Shown one piece after another: positions 5,961 to 8,542 of a stretch of DNA of 8,542 nucleotides. A program made the translations under genes and the position numbers. Within the stretch, counting starts at the first letter, position 1. Each line of letters starts with the position of its first letter. Below the pieces are notes generated by a model. It did no database searches. It was not told the origin of the DNA and was given only the letters and a program-made list of their open reading frames with translations. The stretch covers positions 1 to 8,542 of the forward strand of contig JASLDQ010000305.1 of the NCBI GenBank assembly GCA_030151505.1, read 5' to 3'. Source of the DNA: Chromobacteriaceae bacterium. Its GTDB lineage: Bacteria > Pseudomonadota > Gammaproteobacteria > Burkholderiales > Aquaspirillaceae.

Positions 5961-8186
5961 ATGAAATTCTCCACGCCAATGTTCAGGTCATTTTGCATCG
6001 CACTCGGCTTGCTGCTGTCGGGCCTGCTGCCGCTGGAATCGGCCGCCGCCGCCAGTCAGGCCAGCCGTCCCCGCATCGGGCTGGTCCTCGGTGGCGGTGG
6101 CGCGCGCGGCTTCGCCCATCTGGGTGTGCTGGCCGAACTCGAACGCCTGCGCATTCCCGTCGACTGCATGTCGGGCGCCTCGGCCGGCGCGCTGATCGGC
6201 GGCTTCTACGCCAGCGGCGTGCCGCTGCCCGACTTGCGTCGCGCCTTTGCAGGGGCCGACTGGAACGACATGCTGTCCGGCCGAGTGGCGCGTGCCGATG
6301 TGCCCTACGCGCGCAAGCGGGACGATTACACCAACTATTTCGACTTCCGCCTGGGGGTCCGCAACGGCGAAATGCGCTTCCCCAAGGGGGCGATCAGCTC
6401 GCAAAAAATCGACCTGTTCATCCGCAAGCTCGCCCGCGACATTCGCATGGAGCGCTTCGCCGATCTGCCGATCCCGTTCGAGGCGATGGCGACCGATCTG
6501 GTCACCGGCGAGCCGGTGGTGTTCGACCACGGCGACCTGGCGCTGGCGCAGCGGGCCAGCATGGCCGTGCCCGGCGCCTTCGACCCGGTGCCTTACGAAG
6601 ACACGCTGCTGGTCGACGGCGGCCTGGCCCGGCAGTTGCCGATCGAAAACCTCAAGAACCGCTGCGCCGACGTGCTGATCGTCGTCGATGTCGGCACCCG
6701 GCCGCTGGGCGCGGCGCAGATTTCGACCGTCTTCGACGTGCTGTCGCAAACCACCAATATCGGCATCCTGCAAAACGTCCGGCAGCAATCGGCCTATCTC
6801 GATTTGCGCGACATCGTGATCCGGCCCGAGCTGGGCCAGCTTGGCAGCACCGACTTCGACAAGAGCGTGGAGCTGGACCGGCTGGGGCAGCAGGCGGTGC
6901 GGGCGCATGCCTCGCAGCTCAAGCCGTTTTCAGTCAGCGAGGAGGAATACCGCGACTGGCAGCGGCGTTTCGAGCGCAACTACCCGCAGCCAGCCATCGC
7001 CCGCATCGATATCGGCAAGACCGACATCGTCAACCCGGAGGTGCTGCGCCGGCAGATCGATGTCGCCGTCGGCCAGCCGCTCGACCAGGCCAAGCTGCAC
7101 CGCAACCTGCAGGAAATTTTCGCCAGCGGCGACTACGACAAGCTCGATTACCGGCTGGAGGATGGCGCGGACGGCACGGTGCTGAAGATCGAGCCGGAGG
7201 AAAGGACGTTCGCGCCCAATTACCTGCGCACCGGGCTCAATCTCGCCGGCGACACCGGCGGCAGCGCCGATTTCAACCTGCTGTTCGGCCATACCAGAGT
7301 GTGGGCCAACCGCTATGGCGCCGAATGGCGCAACGACCTGTCGCTGGGGCGCCATGCCGGCTACAAGACCGAGTTCTACCAGCCGCTGGGGGCCGACAGC
7401 CGCTGGTTCGCCGCCATCGGCGGCAGCCTCGACAAGGATTACATGCGGCTCTACGACCTGGCCGGCCACCGCCTGTCGGAGTACGACATCAACACCAATG
7501 CGGTGACCGCCGAGCTCGGCGCCTCGCTCGGCACTTACGGCGAAATCCGGACCGGCCTGATCCGGGGGGAACGGCGCGCCGACCTCGCCATCGGCAGCGA
7601 AAACATCCTGCCGACCACCAGCCAGCAGCTCGGCGGGGTGATCGCGCGCGTGCAGATCGACCAGTTCGACAATCCCAAGCTGCCGCGTTCGGGCTACATG
7701 GCCCAGGCCAATGCCTACCAGGGGCTGACCGCCGTCGGCGCCGACCGGGATTTCACCGCCCTGCATTCGCGGCTGGACTGGGCCGGCACGTTCGGCCGCG
7801 ATACCGTGCGGACCACCGTGCGCTTCGAGACCACCAGCTCCAGCAATGTGGCGGATAATCTGTCCACCCTGGGGGGCTTCCTCAACCTGACCGGCTTTCA
7901 GCAGAAGCAGCTGGTCGGCCAGCGCACCGCGTTCGGACGCCTGATGGGCTACCGTCAGATCGCCAGCCTGCCGGCCGCGCTGGGCGGCGGTTTCTATCTG
8001 GGCGGTTCGCTGGAGCTGGGGCGAGTCTGGAATTCGCCGGTGTCGGACATCAACAGCTACGGCTGGATACCGGCTGGATCGCTGTTCGCGGTGGCCGACA
8101 GCCTGCTGGGGCCGCTGTTCATCGGCGCGGGCTATGCCCGCGGTGGCCAGCTCACCGGCTATATGTATCTGGGGCTGGATTACTGA
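5961..8186 (+). CDS. Patatin-like phospholipase of type Vd secretion (PlpD class: patatin-POTRA-barrel)
   Basis: A 741-residue secreted or surface lipolytic enzyme with its own outer-membrane transporter, close to the length of Pseudomonas PlpD. Residues 1-31 are a Sec signal peptide (hydrophobic core about 10-24, small-residue run AAAA at 28-31). Residues 38-235 are the patatin domain: oxyanion-hole GGGGARG at 44-50, nucleophile elbow GASAG at 72-76 with catalytic Ser74, and the dyad Asp219 in DGG (219-221). The Ser-Asp dyad is intact. About 345-412 looks like a single POTRA domain, and 413-741 a bacterial surface antigen (Omp85-type) barrel ending in YLGLDY with a terminal aromatic residue. 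In this class the barrel carries the lipase domain out, and it may be released by cleavage. Substrates are likely membrane phospholipids, by family analogy. A GTG at 5958 directly precedes the ATG; neither has a clear ribosome binding site, so the exact start is uncertain (5958, 5961 or 5979), all keeping the signal peptide. The gene is divergent from the PilZ-like gene, and the lipoprotein gene follows after 56 bases. Confidence 0.92.
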   Translation: MKFSTPMFRSFCIALGLLLSGLLPLESAAAASQASRPRIGLVLGGGGARGFAHLGVLAELERLRIPVDCMSGASAGALIGGFYASGVPLPDLRRAFAGADWNDMLSGRVARADVPYARKRDDYTNYFDFRLGVRNGEMRFPKGAISSQKIDLFIRKLARDIRMERFADLPIPFEAMATDLVTGEPVVFDHGDLALAQRASMAVPGAFDPVPYEDTLLVDGGLARQLPIENLKNRCADVLIVVDVGTRPLGAAQISTVFDVLSQTTNIGILQNVRQQSAYLDLRDIVIRPELGQLGSTDFDKSVELDRLGQQAVRAHASQLKPFSVSEEEYRDWQRRFERNYPQPAIARIDIGKTDIVNPEVLRRQIDVAVGQPLDQAKLHRNLQEIFASGDYDKLDYRLEDGADGTVLKIEPEERTFAPNYLRTGLNLAGDTGGSADFNLLFGHTRVWANRYGAEWRNDLSLGRHAGYKTEFYQPLGADSRWFAAIGGSLDKDYMRLYDLAGHRLSEYDINTNAVTAELGASLGTYGEIRTGLIRGERRADLAIGSENILPTTSQQLGGVIARVQIDQFDNPKLPRSGYMAQANAYQGLTAVGADRDFTALHSRLDWAGTFGRDTVRTTVRFETTSSSNVADNLSTLGGFLNLTGFQQKQLVGQRTAFGRLMGYRQIASLPAALGGGFYLGGSLELGRVWNSPVSDINSYGWIPAGSLFAVADSLLGPLFIGAGYARGGQLTGYMYLGLDY

Positions 8187-8227
8187 GCCCGTTCCGGCGG
8201 CCTTGCCGGCTGCGGAGGAAAAGGGCG

Positions 8228-8232
8228 GGAGG
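8228..8232 (+). promoter_or_regulatory. Ribosome binding site of the lipoprotein gene
   Basis: GGAGG within a purine-rich run (8227-8238) lies ten bases before the ATG at 8243. A shorter-spaced GGGAAGAG overlaps the same run. The 56-base gap after the phospholipase stop shows only a weak five-bp hairpin (8194-8198 with 8205-8209) with no T run, so read-through from the phospholipase gene is likely. Confidence 0.6.
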
Positions 8233-8242
8233 GAAGAGCATC

Positions 8243-8542
8243 ATGTTTGGAGCAACAAGTCTTGCTGGGGTTTGCCTGCGCCGTGGCGCCGGGCTGCTGG
8301 CCGCCGTCGTTTTGCTCGTGGCCGTCGCCGGCTGCGCCACCGCACGCCTCAGCAGTGCCAATTACGACAGGATCCAGAACGGCATGAGCCGGGGCGAGGT
8401 GGCGGCCTTGATCGGCGAGCCGGACGGTGCCATTACCGGCAACCTGATGGGGATGGCGGGTGGCGGCGCCTACTGGCGCGAGTCCGACACCACGGTGGTG
8501 ATCCAGTTCGTCGACGACAAGGTGGTCGGCAAGCAGATGGTC
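8243..8542 (+). CDS. Lipoprotein with SmpA/OmlA (BamE-like) domain, N-terminal part only
   Basis: The first 100 codons of a lipoprotein; the gene continues past the window end. Residues 1-30 form a lipoprotein signal: Arg13-Arg14, a hydrophobic core at about 18-29, and the lipobox VAGC with the acylated Cys at residue 31. The residue after Cys is Ala, so outer-membrane sorting is expected under the Lol +2 rule. From about residue 39 the sequence YDRIQNGMSRGEVAALIGEP matches the I-x-x-G-M-S-x-x-E-V-x-x-L-x-G-x-P signature of the SmpA/OmlA family. BamE of the outer-membrane assembly machine has this fold, but many small lipoproteins share it and this one need not be BamE. It follows the phospholipase by 56 bases and is probably co-transcribed with it. 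A role beside the barrel-bearing phospholipase is a guess from position. Confidence 0.8.
   Translation, partial: MFGATSLAGVCLRRGAGLLAAVVLLVAVAGCATARLSSANYDRIQNGMSRGEVAALIGEPDGAITGNLMGMAGGGAYWRESDTTVVIQFVDDKVVGKQMV

Noticed and set aside
5885..7858. A 657-codon plus-strand frame overlapping the phospholipase gene
   Set aside because: The product is dominated by Arg, Ala, Gly and Pro, typical of an offset frame of a GC-rich gene, with no recognisable motif.
1..8542. Mobile element, defence island or CRISPR array
   Set aside because: There is no transposase, integrase, nuclease, direct-repeat array or abrupt composition change. All genes fit lipid metabolism or envelope functions.

Overview
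This is a GC-rich, densely coded chromosomal segment that reads as ordinary Betaproteobacteria, possibly Neisseriales/Chromobacteriaceae-like. That placement is inferred from protein character and high GC at third codon positions; no rRNA or other marker is present. I see no tRNA, rRNA, CRISPR array, insertion sequence, phage gene or origin. No stretch longer than about 150 bases lacks a gene.

Region 1 (1-4250, plus strand) is a fatty-acid uptake and beta-oxidation block. It holds the C-terminal end of a FadL-type outer-membrane long-chain fatty acid transporter and a probable intrinsic terminator. Next come a 791-residue fused 3-hydroxyacyl-CoA dehydrogenase/enoyl-CoA hydratase (FadN-type domain order) and a 400-residue thiolase (FadA-type). 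FadL brings fatty acids across the outer membrane. The fused enzyme hydrates enoyl-CoA and oxidises 3-hydroxyacyl-CoA. The thiolase then releases acetyl-CoA. The acyl-CoA synthetase and acyl-CoA dehydrogenase needed for a full cycle are not in the window. The two enzyme genes are separated by 83 bases that can fold into a GC-rich hairpin. The block closes with a perfect 16-bp stem-loop that can serve as terminator for both converging genes.

Region 2 (4288-5817, minus strand) is a single 509-residue cytoplasmic protein of unassigned function. Its C-terminal part carries DESTGG, matching the D-x-S-x-x-G half of a PilZ (cyclic-di-GMP receptor) signature, with an R-x-x-x-R about 45 residues before it. 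I treat it as a degenerate PilZ-like protein with low to moderate certainty.

Region 3 (5818-8542, plus strand) starts with a divergent intergenic region of about 143 bases containing short palindromes. A 741-residue patatin-like phospholipase follows. Its order is signal peptide, patatin, POTRA and 16-stranded-type beta-barrel, the architecture of type Vd secretion (PlpD class). After 56 bases comes the first 100 codons of a lipoprotein with an SmpA/OmlA (BamE-like) domain, which runs off the window.

A possible common theme is lipid handling at the envelope: fatty-acid import and oxidation, a surface or secreted phospholipase, an outer-membrane-type lipoprotein, and a possible c-di-GMP-responsive protein. 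That link is inference from proximity only. The most worthwhile targets are the divergent pair of PilZ-like protein and type Vd phospholipase, and the lipoprotein next to it.
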